Both the position numbers and the translations under genes were made by a program. A stretch of 64,000 nt of DNA from Parapristionchus giblindavisi (taxonomy: Eukaryota; Nematoda; Chromadorea; Rhabditida; Diplogasteridae): contig CALSFV010000381.1 in NCBI GenBank assembly GCA_943737045.1, forward strand, positions 124,001 to 188,000. The letters run 5' to 3'. Position 1 is the stretch's first letter. Every line of letters begins with the position of its first letter. Shown here piece after piece: positions 21,346 to 33,239 of the stretch. Under the pieces are notes generated by a model. It did no database searches, was not told the origin of the DNA, and saw only the letters and a list, made by a program, of their open reading frames with translations.

Positions 21346-22199
21346 GACTTTCCGTAGTTGCTGCCTTCTTTCTTACTGTAGCACACTGTTTTGTATGATC
21401 TCGTGGATAGGGGGTGTTTGGTAGATCACTAGGGTAGTCTTCCTGTTGTGCGCTTGCACTCGGTTAGTCGATAATAGGAAAAGGGTAGAGATCACTGACC
21501 TGTTCTTTCTTCAACTTTTCATCGCGTGGTTCACATTGTGGCATCCGTGTTCTAGTTCGCTTTCTTCCTCTGTTACCCTACAGTATGCTACCGTATGCCG
21601 TTTTGAACGTATCTATCTTGCCGTATGCACACGGAACGTATATTTTCTTGGCTGCTGTTTTGGTATTTCACTATTATTCTTACTTCCTCGTGAACGCGAT
21701 CGATATTTCTCTATCTTTATCGTTCTACTATAATAGACCGCTCTAGAACAACATACCAACATACCGTGCGCGAATGAGTATAAATAAAGTAAGCGGGCTG
21801 CTTGGCTATACGTCTCATTATTGATTCATGCCCATTGATTATTGATTATTGAAAATTGATTATTGATATATTCCCATCATATCGGATCGTTGTTCTTGCC
21901 CTATGTTTTACGGTACCGTAACCTGTAATGACCGTTCATGGGGTACTCCCGGAAGCGAGCAATTTCAAAGGCTCACCGGGTTTACTCCATGCATGGCTGG
22001 GTATGCGTGGATATTGTAGCTTGTATTAGCATAAGTATCGTGCATTACCCCCCGTTCCCTCTACAGCGGAAATTCTTACTGTAAATCTCCGTTGACTTAC
22101 CATAATTCTCACCTCATACCGTACCCTATTCCACTCCACGGTATACTTTCAATAATGAGCAAGTTACAAGGTCTTACAAGGATACCGTGGATTGGTATA

Positions 22200-22690
22200 T
22201 GGTAGATCAATCGATTCATCTTATTGATAGTGCGCAAGACGATGCTCGAGACGAATGGACAAGATCAATATCTTTTCTGCTGGAGGTATGTCGGAGTGAT
22301 ATTTTATTGTGTCTAATGTAAAATCTTAGAATCTATGATATTCTCTCATTCTACAGGTCGAGTCTTTGCTTCTTCGTCGCGATCGATCAAGCTGTGATGG
22401 TCGTCAACGTTGATGTCCTACTCTAACGGATTCCGCAGGAAATATGCAACATTTGACGCCAACTTTCGTGTCACTGTAGCGAAGACTACTACTCGATAAG
22501 GTGGTTAATTTAACTATTGTTAATTAGAATGCTTATCAAATGGCTCTTTTATTATTTTTCATTATTTTAGGAGTATCTTCTTCGTCGGCTCTTGTCGATG
22601 AGGTCGTCCGAGGAAGGTTGCCATCTTCGTCGTGAGCTCGTCGGCCCGTCTGCATCTCTCATCTGTTCAACTATAAGTTCTCCTCCGTCT
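22200..22690 (+). pseudogene. Copy 1 of an unknown spliced transcription unit
   Basis: Exon-like segments end at 22285 (CTGCTGGAG before GTATGT), span 22357-22500 (TCTACAG before, GTGGTT after), and start at 22571 after TTTTAG. Splice-site positions match copy 2 (23330-23900) one for one. In the frame that is open in copy 2, this copy has several stops. The product is not recognised and it could also be a non-coding RNA. Confidence 0.45.
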
Positions 22691-22890
22691 CGCTCGATGT
22701 CTCTCATATACAATACTCCACTCTCATCTACAGTACTCCACTCTCATCTACAGTACTCCACTCATCTACAGTACTCCACTCTCATCTGCATGCGGATTCG
22801 TCGTCTACCCAAAGATACATCTGTATGTTCAATGAGGTACCGTATCCCACCCTACAGTCGTATCGATTATCATTCGGTTATTGTGTTCAG
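22645..22890 (+). repeat. Unit 2 of the tandem duplication (20-bp repeats and conserved block)
   Basis: CATCTCTCATCTGTTCAACTA, about four copies of the 20-bp repeat (TACTCCACTCTCATCTACAG) and CTGCATGCGGATTCG...CACCCTACAGTCGTATCG, collinear with 21045-21345. Confidence 0.75.
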
Positions 22891-23449
22891 CGTCGAATCT
22901 AGCAACTTACAATTATAAATTCACTCGGAAACGGAGAAGGAGGATCACTAGCTGGCTGTACAACCACTAGCGCGCAGAGATAACGCGTAGAACTAGTGCA
23001 TCATTGCGCGCATCATTGACTTTTAGACACTCCTCCAATTTTTCAGCATGTGCACAGACCTCCGTTGCATTTTAAAGTAGATAGTCTTAATCTACAGAAG
23101 AAGGGCTTTCAAATGAGCTATAACACATCTCTCATCGCCAGATTAATGTAAAAGAGGTTCCTTGTTAGTGTAGATTCACTTACCATAATTCTCAATTCAT
23201 ACCGTACCCCATTTCCACGGTACACTTTCAGTAATGAGCAAATTGCAAGGTCACTTTGCGGCTTTGTGTGATGCCGTGGATAGGTACATATAAGGTCGAT
23301 CAATCTATTTATATTATTGATTGGCATCTATAGTGCACGAGACGATGCACACAAATGGACAAGATCTACATATTTTCTGCTGGAGGTATGTCGGAGTGAT
23401 ATTTTATCGTTGTCAAATGTGAAATCTACGATATTCTCTCATTCTACAG

Positions 23450-23900
23450 GTTGATTCTTTGTCTCTTCGACACGGCCGATCAGGCTCATCGATGATCGTC
23501 ATCATCGTCGTTGATGTCCTACTCCAACGCATTCTGGAGGCAATATGCAAATTTGTGAGACGTCGACTTTCGTGTCACTGTAGCGAAGACAATTACTCGA
23601 TAAGGTACGCTTGCTTATTATACTCATTATAATAATTATTTATTATAATTGCTTATTATGCTTATGCTACTATTACTAATTTGAATGCTTATCAAATGAC
23701 TGTCTATAATAATTTATCATTATAGTATCGGAATCTTCTTCATCAGCAGGATGAGGTCGTCCGAGGAAGGTTGCCATCTTCGTCGTGAGATAGCGAATCT
23801 GCTCGACGGACATCTGAAGGTGGATGGACAATATTGGAGTGCGACGAACGTTTCATCGAATAAGAGTTCCCTCGCTGACTTTTATTTCCGAAATGAATAA
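23450..23900 (+). CDS. Possible 3' part of a two-copy unknown gene (copy 2)
   Basis: Exons 23450-23604 and 23726-23900 join in one open frame of 109 codons ending at TAA 23898-23900, with consensus splice sites (TCTACAG; GTACGC; TTATAG). The upstream exon ending at 23395 is also open in this register back to a TAG near 23283. The C-terminal part reads RSSEEGCHLRREIANLLDGH. No family is recognised and no start codon was fixed. Copy 1 is disrupted in this register, so coding status is weak. Confidence 0.35.
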
Positions 23901-26512
23901 AGTATTTGGGGAGCATTGTTTGCAAACGGTGTCCAAGCCCGCGAAGTTAAATGGGCGGAGTCAAAATCCCTATATAAGTATGGTTTATCAGAAATGGGCG
24001 GAGATACATATCGGTGTATAAGTACGGGCTCGAGTGTGTTTACGTAATTTTTTTGACGTATAGGGGATTTTATTAGACGTGAACAGCATTTATTTCCTAA
24101 ACTGCCATAAAAATGTTTATGTGCCTCTTATCGTAGCAGTGTTCAATGAGTATTTATAATGACTATTTATTCAAAGAAAGACAGAAACAACAATATTTTA
24201 AAAAAACGGACGCTTATTGCAGTATTTCAAAACTACAACAAGTGAGAGTACTTCAATGGCAAAGTTCTTTAAACAGTGACTTACAGATATTGTAAAGAAA
24301 ACGACAGTATACCAAAGATAGCGTCATTTCTTGATACACTGAAACTTAGTCCGTGTAGTCAAAATGGAATAAAGTTAATGGCATTGTCATCCATAGACCA
24401 CCATGCTCTAAAATAATTATTTATACGCCTTGGAAAACAGAATGATATTAGAAATTTTCAATCACTGGGATCTGATAGAGATACTGTAGTAATAGAATTT
24501 ACTGTGATCGAAGTGTTAAGCTTCAATTTAAAAACCTTGCTTCAGATAGGAATTCGCACTGTTAGAGAAATGCTCTGAAAGCTTTGTAAGATTTGCAAAT
24601 GCCCACGGGTCCACTGAAGGTGGGGTCCAGCGCATATTTTCGTGTACAAATTATGAAGTAAAAAGTAAAAAGTCTGTATACCATGAATAAATTATTTTAT
24701 GTTACTTCAGCTCATTGATTGTGAAAATCATTAATGAATCATGCTTGGTAGTGCATGCGAAATTGGAAAGTTTCGATTTCAATAAGTTTCGATTCCGTTA
24801 TTCAAAGGGTATTTGTTTTAAAAATAGAATGAATTATTAAGAGTGAAACGTGGTCAACTTCTTGCTAAAACATACTAAACAGCAAAAAATATGACTTGTT
24901 GTAAAAATAGCGATTTTGCACATTTCTCAAAATTACTTAAGCTTAATATCCATTCTGATTTTTCCCAAGTAGTGTAGCTAGCCTCGACAGTGTCAAGTGA
25001 TGAACTACAGTCATTTTACAGCTTTTGTTGTAATACTCATCGGTTTGAGGATCATACCATCATGCATAATCAGCTTTATCGGCTTACAAATTTGTAGATT
25101 TCTGGCCTGCAGAAAAATAAATCTCGACTTTTTCATGCGAAATCTGTGCCTAAAGAATTATTAGAATCATTTAGCGGCTTTAATTTATCAAAATTGTAAT
25201 TTTTTAAATTTTCTTTTTTTTCAGTGAAGTTATCCTCTCCCGCCACCCGTCTTAACAGTGGTGCTAATTCAAGTTCAGTGCGCGCGCGATGACTCTCTGC
25301 GTCTCTGCCCATCGATCTTCTCTGATCATCTGGCCACTCTATCACTGATCTATCACTGAGAGGGAACCACTTCCTATCTCGCAGTCAATACTATAACCAT
25401 TCCTAGAGACATAGAGACATATTGTCCAAACTAATGGTGCAAGTGATACTGTGCAAGAGTGAAACTATGTTTAATGTTAGCTCTTCTTCATGCATATTTA
25501 TTTAATTTATTTTTCGAACATTGAATATTTACACATGTAAATACATATAAACTTTGTACCCAACCCTGTTCTTAAGGTAACTAGTGATCATTTACATATC
25601 AACACATTACGATAATGAAAAATGAGACCACCAATGCTTCACCACATATTACACATTGTACATGCATAAATCAATCGATAACTATTGTACTTCCGTTTTG
25701 TCTCGGATCATAATATTCAAAATTTAGACTGAAAAAAAAGAGAAACCAATCCATAAAGAATGCTTTATCGTGGTGGAATCTTCGATCCCTAAAACCGAGA
25801 TTGATCTCTCTGTAATATGATAGTGATGGTTCATTGGGTGGGAATGGGAAATGGGAAAGGAACGGGGCCTTGACACAACCTCTAACACTAACTCTCTGAG
25901 GCGTTTTGATTGATTGCATGGGTTTGGCATATTAAAGTCCGAATCGATATGTATTGCCTGATATTGTTTTCATCACAGATTATCGTCTCGTTTTTCGAAC
26001 CGAATGGGGGCGGGCAAGATACAGCAGTAGGAGTGGGGATGGGGGAAGGTACAGTATTCTACAGTACTCCATCTCTAGTAACTTTCTTATCAAAACCAGC
26101 AAGATAAAAATCTTTCTGACGTTCAAGTTGGAGAGAATGCTGTATTGTATTACTAATAAAGGGGGTTAGGGGGCAAAAACACAGGAATGATAACGTAACT
26201 TGCTACAAGCACTACCGGAAGTGGTACTGAATGACTAGATCAAGAAGGAGAAAAACGGAATGGAGTGGGGTAAACGGGAGCACAGAAAAATCGATAAATG
26301 ACAACAGTTCATATCTGGAAAACGGTTAAAAAGATGAGCGAAAGTGGTTAGGGGCAACAGGGCAAAATGAACACATGTACAAGTTGTATACACAAACGAA
26401 CAAGAACAAGTAAAATACATACTCTCTTTCAATCCACAATACAATAGCTGACACATACTCTGATATATTTTCTGTATACTGTACAAAAACTACCATATTT
26501 TATATTTTATAT
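23901..26512. other. Long stretch without a supported gene
   Basis: AT-rich DNA with scattered short frames only. A TATATAAG-like site lies at 23972 and GCGCGCGCG near 25280. No exon with paired splice sites and recognisable protein was found. Confidence 0.5.
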
Positions 26513-26650
26513 TTGACTATTTTTAAATGGAAATTGAGAGAAATTCATTGAAAATTCCAAAGTTGCCGCGTTTAGCTTAGGATTTGACTATTTTTAAATG
26601 GAAATTGAGCGAAATTCATTGAAAATGCGAAGGTGCCGGTTTAGCTTAGG
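26513..26650. repeat. Direct duplication (~70 bp) at the end of the microprotein gene
   Basis: GACTATTTTTAAATGGAAAT and the following TTGAG(A/C)GAAATTCATTGAAAAT, up to GTTTAGCTTAGG, occur twice in tandem. The second copy contains the stop codon of the microprotein on the minus strand. Confidence 0.85.
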
Positions 26651-27063
26651 CAAGTTTTGTTGGTAAGGGCGCCAACCGTGGAGGAAGGGCGCTGCGGTAC
26701 GTGTAGTTGGGCACGTGATTGTAGAAGGGATAGTGGGACGTGTTGAAGACGGGCATGATTAGCTCGTAGAGGAGAACGAGGAGGATGACGAGGAGGGTGT
26801 AGACGATGATTAGATTGCGAAGTTGACGACCTGAGAAAGAACAAAGATCAAAGATCAAAGATAGAGATCAAAGATCAATCTTTATCAAATCTTTCACCTA
26901 GATGACATTGATGATCAAAGAAATGTCAAAGATCATAAATCAAAGATTACCGACTAGCTATCAAATGAGGTCAAAGATCAAAGATCAACCAGGCAGACAC
27001 ACTCTTACCCTTGATCGTATCCTCCTCCTCTATGACGTCAAAGTCTTCGCTCAGTCCGAACAT
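26646..27063 (-). CDS. 79-aa single-pass membrane microprotein, two exons
   Basis: Exons 27063-27009 and 26830-26646 join in frame. The N-terminus is acidic (MFGLSEDFDVIEEEDTIK), followed by one strongly hydrophobic segment (LIIVYTLLVILLVLLYELI, about residues 25-43) and a C-terminal tail with two N-glycosylation sequons (NTS, NYT), so the tail may be lumenal or extracellular. The ATG lies 21 nt downstream of a TTGCAG acceptor that could serve trans-splicing. It is on the same strand and just downstream of the ABCA gene, so an operon is possible. If that acceptor is used by the ABCA transcript instead, the ABCA frame ends at a TGA overlapping this ORF's first codons. The family is not recognised. 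Confidence 0.6.
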
Positions 27064-27655
27064 TCCTCCGTCGAGCTGCTACCACTGCAATTGTACATTT
27101 ACCATTGGGAGGAAATATCGATTGAAATCTTAGCCCAGCCCCTTTTCCTTCCATAAGAGCGATATCGACCATCAACATCATTCAAGGTTCATTATCATGG
27201 GTTAGTTATTATCAAGGATATCTCGTGCAACCACTAACCCTCACGATTAAACTAAATCTCATATGAAACGGGCCGAACAAGAATCCCGCAGGTTGGCTCA
27301 AGTTGGTAACACAACATTATCGGCCTCTGTCCGCACCCCGCCATGTCTACAAGATAGCCCCATAACAATTCGTTGTTTACTAACTGATGCTTATGCAATG
27401 CATGATTCATCCAATAAATACAAGCTAATTCAAGTCATTTCTTTGACACAACGTCAATATCATTGTCGGTCACCCTTTTCCACTATTGATTGATTGAAAT
27501 ACTATTACAATCGATATTTGTGATATTCATTGACACAAAGTCTGTCCAACGGTTCTGTGCTTGGTAAAGGTAATTGTGTTACATTTGTACCGGCTGTGAG
27601 ACAAAGGTTTCCGAACACTCTTTCGCATGTATCGGAAGACATGGCAAACACACTT

Positions 27656-27793
27656 CCTCTCTCTCCCTCTCCCTCTCCCTCTCCATCCCTCTCCCTCTCC
27701 CTCTCCCTCATATCCCTCACCTATCAAACACATCTCTTTCGAATCAATCATTACGCTCACTCATTTCGTCATTATACCCCCCCCCCCCCCCCT
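27656..27793. repeat. CTCCCT microsatellite and 17-C run
   Basis: CTCTCCCTCTCCCT repeats at 27656-27712 and a poly-C run at about 27777-27793, in the intron-like space between ABCA and microprotein exons. Confidence 0.9.
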
Positions 27794-28350
27794 CTACTCT
27801 ACTGCACTCTACCCAATCGTTCCTACCGTACACCCTGCTACTGTAATCCTCACCATGTCTGTCAAAATATTCAGTTAAAAGATCAAAGATCAAACCTGGT
27901 CTCTGACAGATGTTGGAATATCTCGTCGAGGGTGGTCTGCGACAGGGAGAAGTCCTCGACGGCGTACGCGCCTTTCACCTGTAGCATTCGTGTATCACAC
28001 ATTTGTTATCATCTCATATTTGGGGACACAACAATGCATAGAGACTTTATCTTCGAAGAAAAACATTGCAAACTACGAAACCTAGACGTAATTTTTTTCA
28101 GTATTTTGAAAATCTGTAGCTGTTCAACCTATGTTTGTTGTCATTCTGTTAATATCCCATTATACTTATCAATAATCGTCCTCCTATTTTCCCGATGAAA
28201 ACGTAAATCAATCGATAATCTATCCACAAACCTGATTGACGACTTGCAGAATCTGGACTACGGTAGTATTATAAGATCGGATGGGATACGGTAGAATGCG
28301 GCAAAGAAGTGTACTGCGACTAGCTGAAGTTTGAACAAATCAATCAATCA

Positions 28351-28353
<3 letters not shown>

Positions 28354-28400
<47 letters not shown>

Positions 28401-28405
28401 TAATA

Positions 28406-28484
<79 letters not shown>
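28354..28484. repeat. AAT/ATT palindromic microsatellite
   Basis: About 16 AAT units (28354-28401) run into about 28 ATT units (28401-28484), making an uninterrupted inverted repeat that could extrude a cruciform. Confidence 0.95.
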
Positions 28485-28485
<1 letters not shown>

Positions 28486-28846
28486 TAAAACAATCTTTAC
28501 ACAGAATCTGGAGTGTCACAAAGGGAAGGGGGGGGGGTATTCTTTCCTTATAAATTCTTCCTTCGCCTTGATCCCTCCCAAATATAGCGATCAATAATCA
28601 AGAAAATCAATATCTGAGGAAACATGGTTTTTGTGCACGGCAGAAGACATAATAGAACAGGGAGAGAAGAAGAACGGGAAAGGGGTGGGGGAGGAACAAG
28701 GTGAGAGATGTACTGACAGGAGAGAGAGAGAGAGAGAAGGGGAGAGAAGACAGAGAGACAGAGAAGATCACCAGATGGAAATAGTTAGGCCGCACACCCA
28801 TGTGAAAGAGACTATAGTGTCGACAGGAATTAGTGAGTATGTGTAG

Positions 28847-29243
28847 CAGGGATGTGCGGAAATAGATTTTCGAAAAAAATCGAAAAACGAAAAATTTTCG
28901 AATTTTTATTTCGAAAAAAGCGAAAAATTCGAAAAAAAAATATTTAAACAGACTTCAACGCCGCAAATTTTACTATTGATATAATGGAAACAGAAGAATT
29001 GAAACTGTGCCATTGTTGATTGAAGCTGCTTACATGATAAAATATATATTTTGGTCAGATGAAATTGCAATCTTTGATTACAATTTTATAATTTGTTGTA
29101 AAAGTGTCATAAATTTTTTTTAAATTCATGCTTTTTATGCGAAAGTATTTTTCCATTTTTTGAATTATTTTCGAAAAATTTTTCGTCGAAAAACTTTTTG
29201 AGAAAGTGTCGAAAAATCGAAAAACGAAAAATGCCCATCCCCG
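28847..29243. mobile_element. hAT-like MITE (397 bp) built of TTTTCGAAAAA repeats
   Basis: Ends CAGGGATGTGCGG and GCCCATCCCCG. Exact 8-bp target duplication ATGTGTAG at 28839-28846 and 29244-29251. The terminal regions are iterated TCGAAAAACGAAAAATTTTCG-type palindromes. Confidence 0.88.
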
Positions 29244-29310
29244 ATGTGTAGTGAAAAGACGAGGGCGTGTGCTGATCAAAAAGTCAGCAAATGCGAGTAC
29301 TGTAGCCAAC

Positions 29311-29461
29311 CATACATTTGCATACCCTCACAATGTGAGGATCGACCCACTATATAATCTCATTTTTACGCAAAAACTATCAATTTAGGTGAAAAATAAC
29401 ACTTTTTTTCTAAATCCACCCACTATATAAAAAAATTTGGTGAGGGTGTCGAAAATGTATG
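29311..29461. mobile_element. MULE-like MITE (151 bp) with exact 9-bp target duplication
   Basis: CATACATTTGCATACCCTC to GTCGAAAATGTATG, containing GAGGATCGACCCACTATATA. Flanked by GTAGCCAAC at 29302-29310 and 29462-29470, a perfect 9-bp direct repeat as in Mutator-like elements. This is the best type copy of the family. Confidence 0.88.
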
Positions 29462-29542
29462 GTAGCCAACCCCAGATAAGGTCTGTCACTATCACCATGC
29501 CACTATGTCATTGTCACTATATCACTATTACTATAACTGTCT

Positions 29543-29841
<299 letters not shown>

Positions 29842-30052
29842 CTCCATAAGATAGGGAAACATATAAATTTAACAATACAACAAAATAAAAGTATTCAGTA
29901 TGCTCGTGAAAGAAGTAAGAACGTTGAATTATGAGATACTCATAATATTATATGCGTCTTCAAAAATATTACGACGAACATGCGGATGATAGAATATAAA
30001 TATATTAAATTTTAAAAAAAATTGGATGTTGCAAATGATTATAGTCATGCAG

Positions 30053-30265
30053 GTCGCCTGTTCATCGTGCCACTGACGACCGCTGAGTGGACACGTCTGC
30101 GAGCTGAATGGGACAAGCTACGAGAGGAGCATGAGGAGTCATCGACGACGACGATGACGTCATCAGGGACAGACTCCGGAGGAGCTGTGGATGGAGCTGC
30201 TGCGACGTCCGATGACGGTCAGGAGGACTACACGAGTCCGGTGCCGGAGATTAGGATCGATGGTG
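30053..30265 (+). pseudogene. Orphan exon resembling the third DUSP module of USP48
   Basis: Open exon between a consensus acceptor (CATGCAG) and donor (GTGAGT), entry and exit phase 1, 71 codons. It begins RLFIVPLTTAEWTRLRAEWD, which resembles the DUSP-3 stretch of USP48 around its EW motif, then a Ser/Thr/Asp-rich linker and SPVPEIRIDGG. The usp48 gene at 2535-20068 stops before this module, on the opposite strand. No neighbouring plus-strand exons were found. Codon-like GC content contrasts with the AT-rich flanks. Assignment to USP48 is an inference from a short similarity. Confidence 0.5.
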
Positions 30266-30623
30266 GTGAGTGGAGTGGGACGAGTTAACATCATGCTACG
30301 GTAGTTATCGATTGGGTCGGTAGTCATCCTCGATCACCCATGGGATCTATCTGAAATAAATAAATTTATCGCTTCTTATGGATTGAGAAAAAGAAGATAA
30401 ACTCGAAAATTCAAGCGATAGTTGTTTTAGAGATCAGTTGATTTTGTGCAGCGGGAAAACGTTGTAATGATAAGTGGATATAGCGAGATGATCGAATGGT
30501 CTAGGATTCGTGTAATGACACCTTATATCATCCCCTCTAATTGTATTCATACTCGTCTTATTTTCCGCAGCCAATCGGGATGTATATATATAGAGAAATA
30601 CACTTACAAGCAGCCCTGCGGAG

Positions 30624-30738
30624 CATAGGTCGAAAAGTATGATACGAAGTACCAAGCATGGCCGGATTTTGAGGCAAAATTTCACAAAAATCGAAAAACC
30701 TGATTTTGAAAACCGATAACCTATCTATTCGACCTATG
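30624..30738. mobile_element. CATAGGTCGA-family MITE, internally shortened
   Basis: CATAGGTCGAAAAGTATG to TATTCGACCTATG with only two internal units; no target duplication seen. Confidence 0.75.
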
Positions 30739-30861
30739 ATTCATTGATGAGGGAAGTAACAGAGAAAAAAATTTGGTCGCGAAAAATCTGGAAATACATC
30801 GTCAAGAACCTGTAAATCAAGACTCGGCACCATGTGAACATTCGAGGTTTACCGAAGCAAG

Positions 30862-31032
30862 AGTGCTGCCTTCTCCAATCCAACCCGGCATATTCGCGCA
30901 ACACCCTCCCCATTTACTCTTCAGTGCACACCACTCGTCGATAGATATCGATTTCATTGACATTGTAATCATTTAAAAAGAAGAAATAAAAACACCTGTA
31001 TTGGACACAAGGAAGAATGGTCCCGTGTATAC
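30862..31032. repeat. Duplicated block 2, followed by a GA microsatellite (31034-31073)
   Basis: Copy of 29543-29720 (GAGTGCTGCCTTCTCCAATCC ... GGAAGAATGGTCCCGTGTATA). It is followed by a (GA)n tract where block 1 has (TA)n. Confidence 0.7.
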
Positions 31033-31036
31033 TATA

Positions 31037-31079
<43 letters not shown>

Positions 31080-31289
31080 ATAGGGAGAGAGAAATACACT
31101 AACAAGCAGCAGAGGGAACCATTCATCAATTACTAGAATAACATCAAAACCCCAAAGTAAGTACAGTAAATGCAAAAAGTACTGTAAGTACAGAACATAC
31201 GGTAAATACAGTAAGTACCGTAGGACATTGAGCAAGTAAACGATTGAGTGAGTGAGAAATACTCCACAACAAGTAACAAAGAGGGAGGA

Positions 31290-31790
31290 ACACACCAAAT
31301 CCCAAACCCTCTACCTCTCCATCTCCTTCTCCCTCTCTCTGCCTCTACCTCTCCTTCTCCCTCTCCCTCTTCCTCTCTCTCCCTCTTCCCCCTCTCCTTC
31401 TTCATCCCCCTATCTTAGATCATCCCTCTATCACAATCACAAACATCGTACAACTTACGTAAAACACCCCAACTAACAAGTAACGACTACTAGCTACTTC
31501 TTACCTTTCATCTCCCTTTCTCCCTCTCCCTCTGCTTCTCCCTCTCCCTCTCCCTCTTATTCTCCCTCCCTCTCCCTCTCCCTCTGCTTCTCCCTCTCCC
31601 TCTTATTCTCCCTCCCTCTCTCTCTCTCTCCCTCTCCCTCGCCCTCTCCCTCTCCCTCTCCCTCTCTCTTCTACCTCTCTCTCTCCCTCTCCCTCTCCCT
31701 CTCCCTCTTCCTCTCCCTCTCTCTTCTCCCTCTCTCTCAATCTCCCTCTCCCTCTCCCTCTCCCTCTCCCTCTCCCTATCCCTATCTGCA
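31290..31790. repeat. CTCCCT/CTCTCC microsatellite, copy A
   Basis: Pyrimidine-rich hexamer repeat, duplicated at 46700-47180 with different internal lengths. Confidence 0.95.
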
Positions 31791-32074
31791 CATTCTTCAC
31801 ATCTCTGCCAGATGAGTAATCACTTCCTCAAACACCACTCACACATCCCGACCCACTCGCAGTCTACAGCACTTTCAATCTCCCGCCTTAACAAGGCTAA
31901 CCAACACTCGAGTGAGATAAACAAAAAACTACAGTAATCTTAAGTACTGTAGCGTCATCAATAACGTAACTCCGTCAGCCGTATCGTAACTATACTATCG
32001 TAACATAAACTTTAACAACTTCACCGCTAATCCCATTGTTGAAATCAATCTATTGAAAGCAGAGACTACCGTAT

Positions 32075-32200
32075 TGTGCATACAGTACCCATCAACGTTA
32101 CCGTAATCTACCGTACCCATCAACACTACCGTAATCTACGGTACCCATCAACACTACCGTAATCTACCGTGCCCATCAACACTACCGTAATCTACCGTAC
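32075..32200. repeat. 28-bp tandem repeat (ACCGTAATCTACCGTACCCA)
   Basis: About four units of CATCAACACTACCGTAATCT plus ACCGTACC, adjoining an ABCA exon donor. Also present in copy B at 47480-47600. Confidence 0.85.
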
Positions 32201-32529
32201 CTTGGTCTTCGGTAGTCGTTCACTGATGAACTCCTTCGACTCCTCGGCCTGTTGGGCAGTGGCTAACTTGATCGTCAGCGAGAAACCCTCACCGAATCTG
32301 TGAATGATTATGATTATAATGTATCGTAACCTAGTACTGTGTCCAAGCCCTAGTCATAAGTCTGACCCAGCACACACACTATTTCACCAAATGAATAAAT
32401 ATATCGATTGATTGATCAATCAATACACTGGGTGTCATGGAACCATTTAATCAGTTTTGACCCAATTGTCTAGCCTTCTCGATGTGCTGACTGTAACATG
32501 CCACGCTCGCTTTGCCGCTGTCCAAATCC

Positions 32530-33239
32530 CTTTAACCTTCACAGATCACTGTAAAAATATTGCTATGAAAGGTAAAACAGCATGCCATATTCTCCTACGA
32601 GCACTGAGGACCAAAAATGTGGATGTCCTCCTTAATGCATATACGATATATATAAGACCAATCCTTGAAAGCGCATCAGTAGTTTTTAATCCGTTCAAAA
32701 AGCACGACAAAATAGTCATCGAAAGAGTACAGAATTATTTCACAAGAAGGCTATTTATGCGCTGTTACAGCCATACCTGGGATACTGTGCCCTGTAGCGC
32801 ACTGAGAAACACCCAGTTGGGCATAGAGTCCTTAGAGAAGCGCAGAGAGCACGTAGATTTGAGGACAGCCATGAACCTACTTAGAGGAAAATATAAAATA
32901 TCCAATAAAAAATCCCACTATTTTCGCCCTTATACCACACGAAACAGACTCAACTTTAACAACCCCGGATCTAGATTTAACTATAGACATTACAGCTTCT
33001 TTCCTAGAGCGGCAAGACTTTTGGTACAACCTGGCAATCAAATAGAGTTTCCCTAACCAATTATGTTTAGTCTCTATTGTTCCAAAGATTCGTCCATTAT
33101 TCTACTCTTTAACCCGTGAGAATTTCATTGTCATTATCTTTATCATCATTTTCTTGTCTCGATTCATTTCGTTTCTTTTACTTCTATCACACGTTTCACT
33201 GTTTACTCATGAATACGTATAAATATTATTATTATTATT
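32530..33239 (+). pseudogene. 5'-truncated CR1-like LINE, ORF2 C-terminal end
   Basis: From about 32565 the frame is homologous to the C-terminal ~165 residues of the full LINE ORF2 (for example HFRPY...NNPGSRF and FFPRAARLLVQP) and ends at about 33056. The 3' end is (ATT)n as in the full-length copy. It is flanked by a direct repeat of about 174 bp (32356-32529 and 33240-33413); copy B at 47755-47930 has a single copy of that sequence with no insert. The sequence differs from the other LINE at many residues, so it is a different or older subfamily. Confidence 0.88.

Noticed and set aside
20903..21424. 173-codon frame with STRLSSTVLDS repeats
   Set aside because: The repetition comes from the 20-bp DNA repeat, and two other frames across it are equally open.
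31603..31800. Gly/Arg/Glu-rich frames near 31.1-31.8 kb and 46.6-47.2 kb
   Set aside because: Translations of CTCCCT repeats, present in all phases, with no codon or splice signal.
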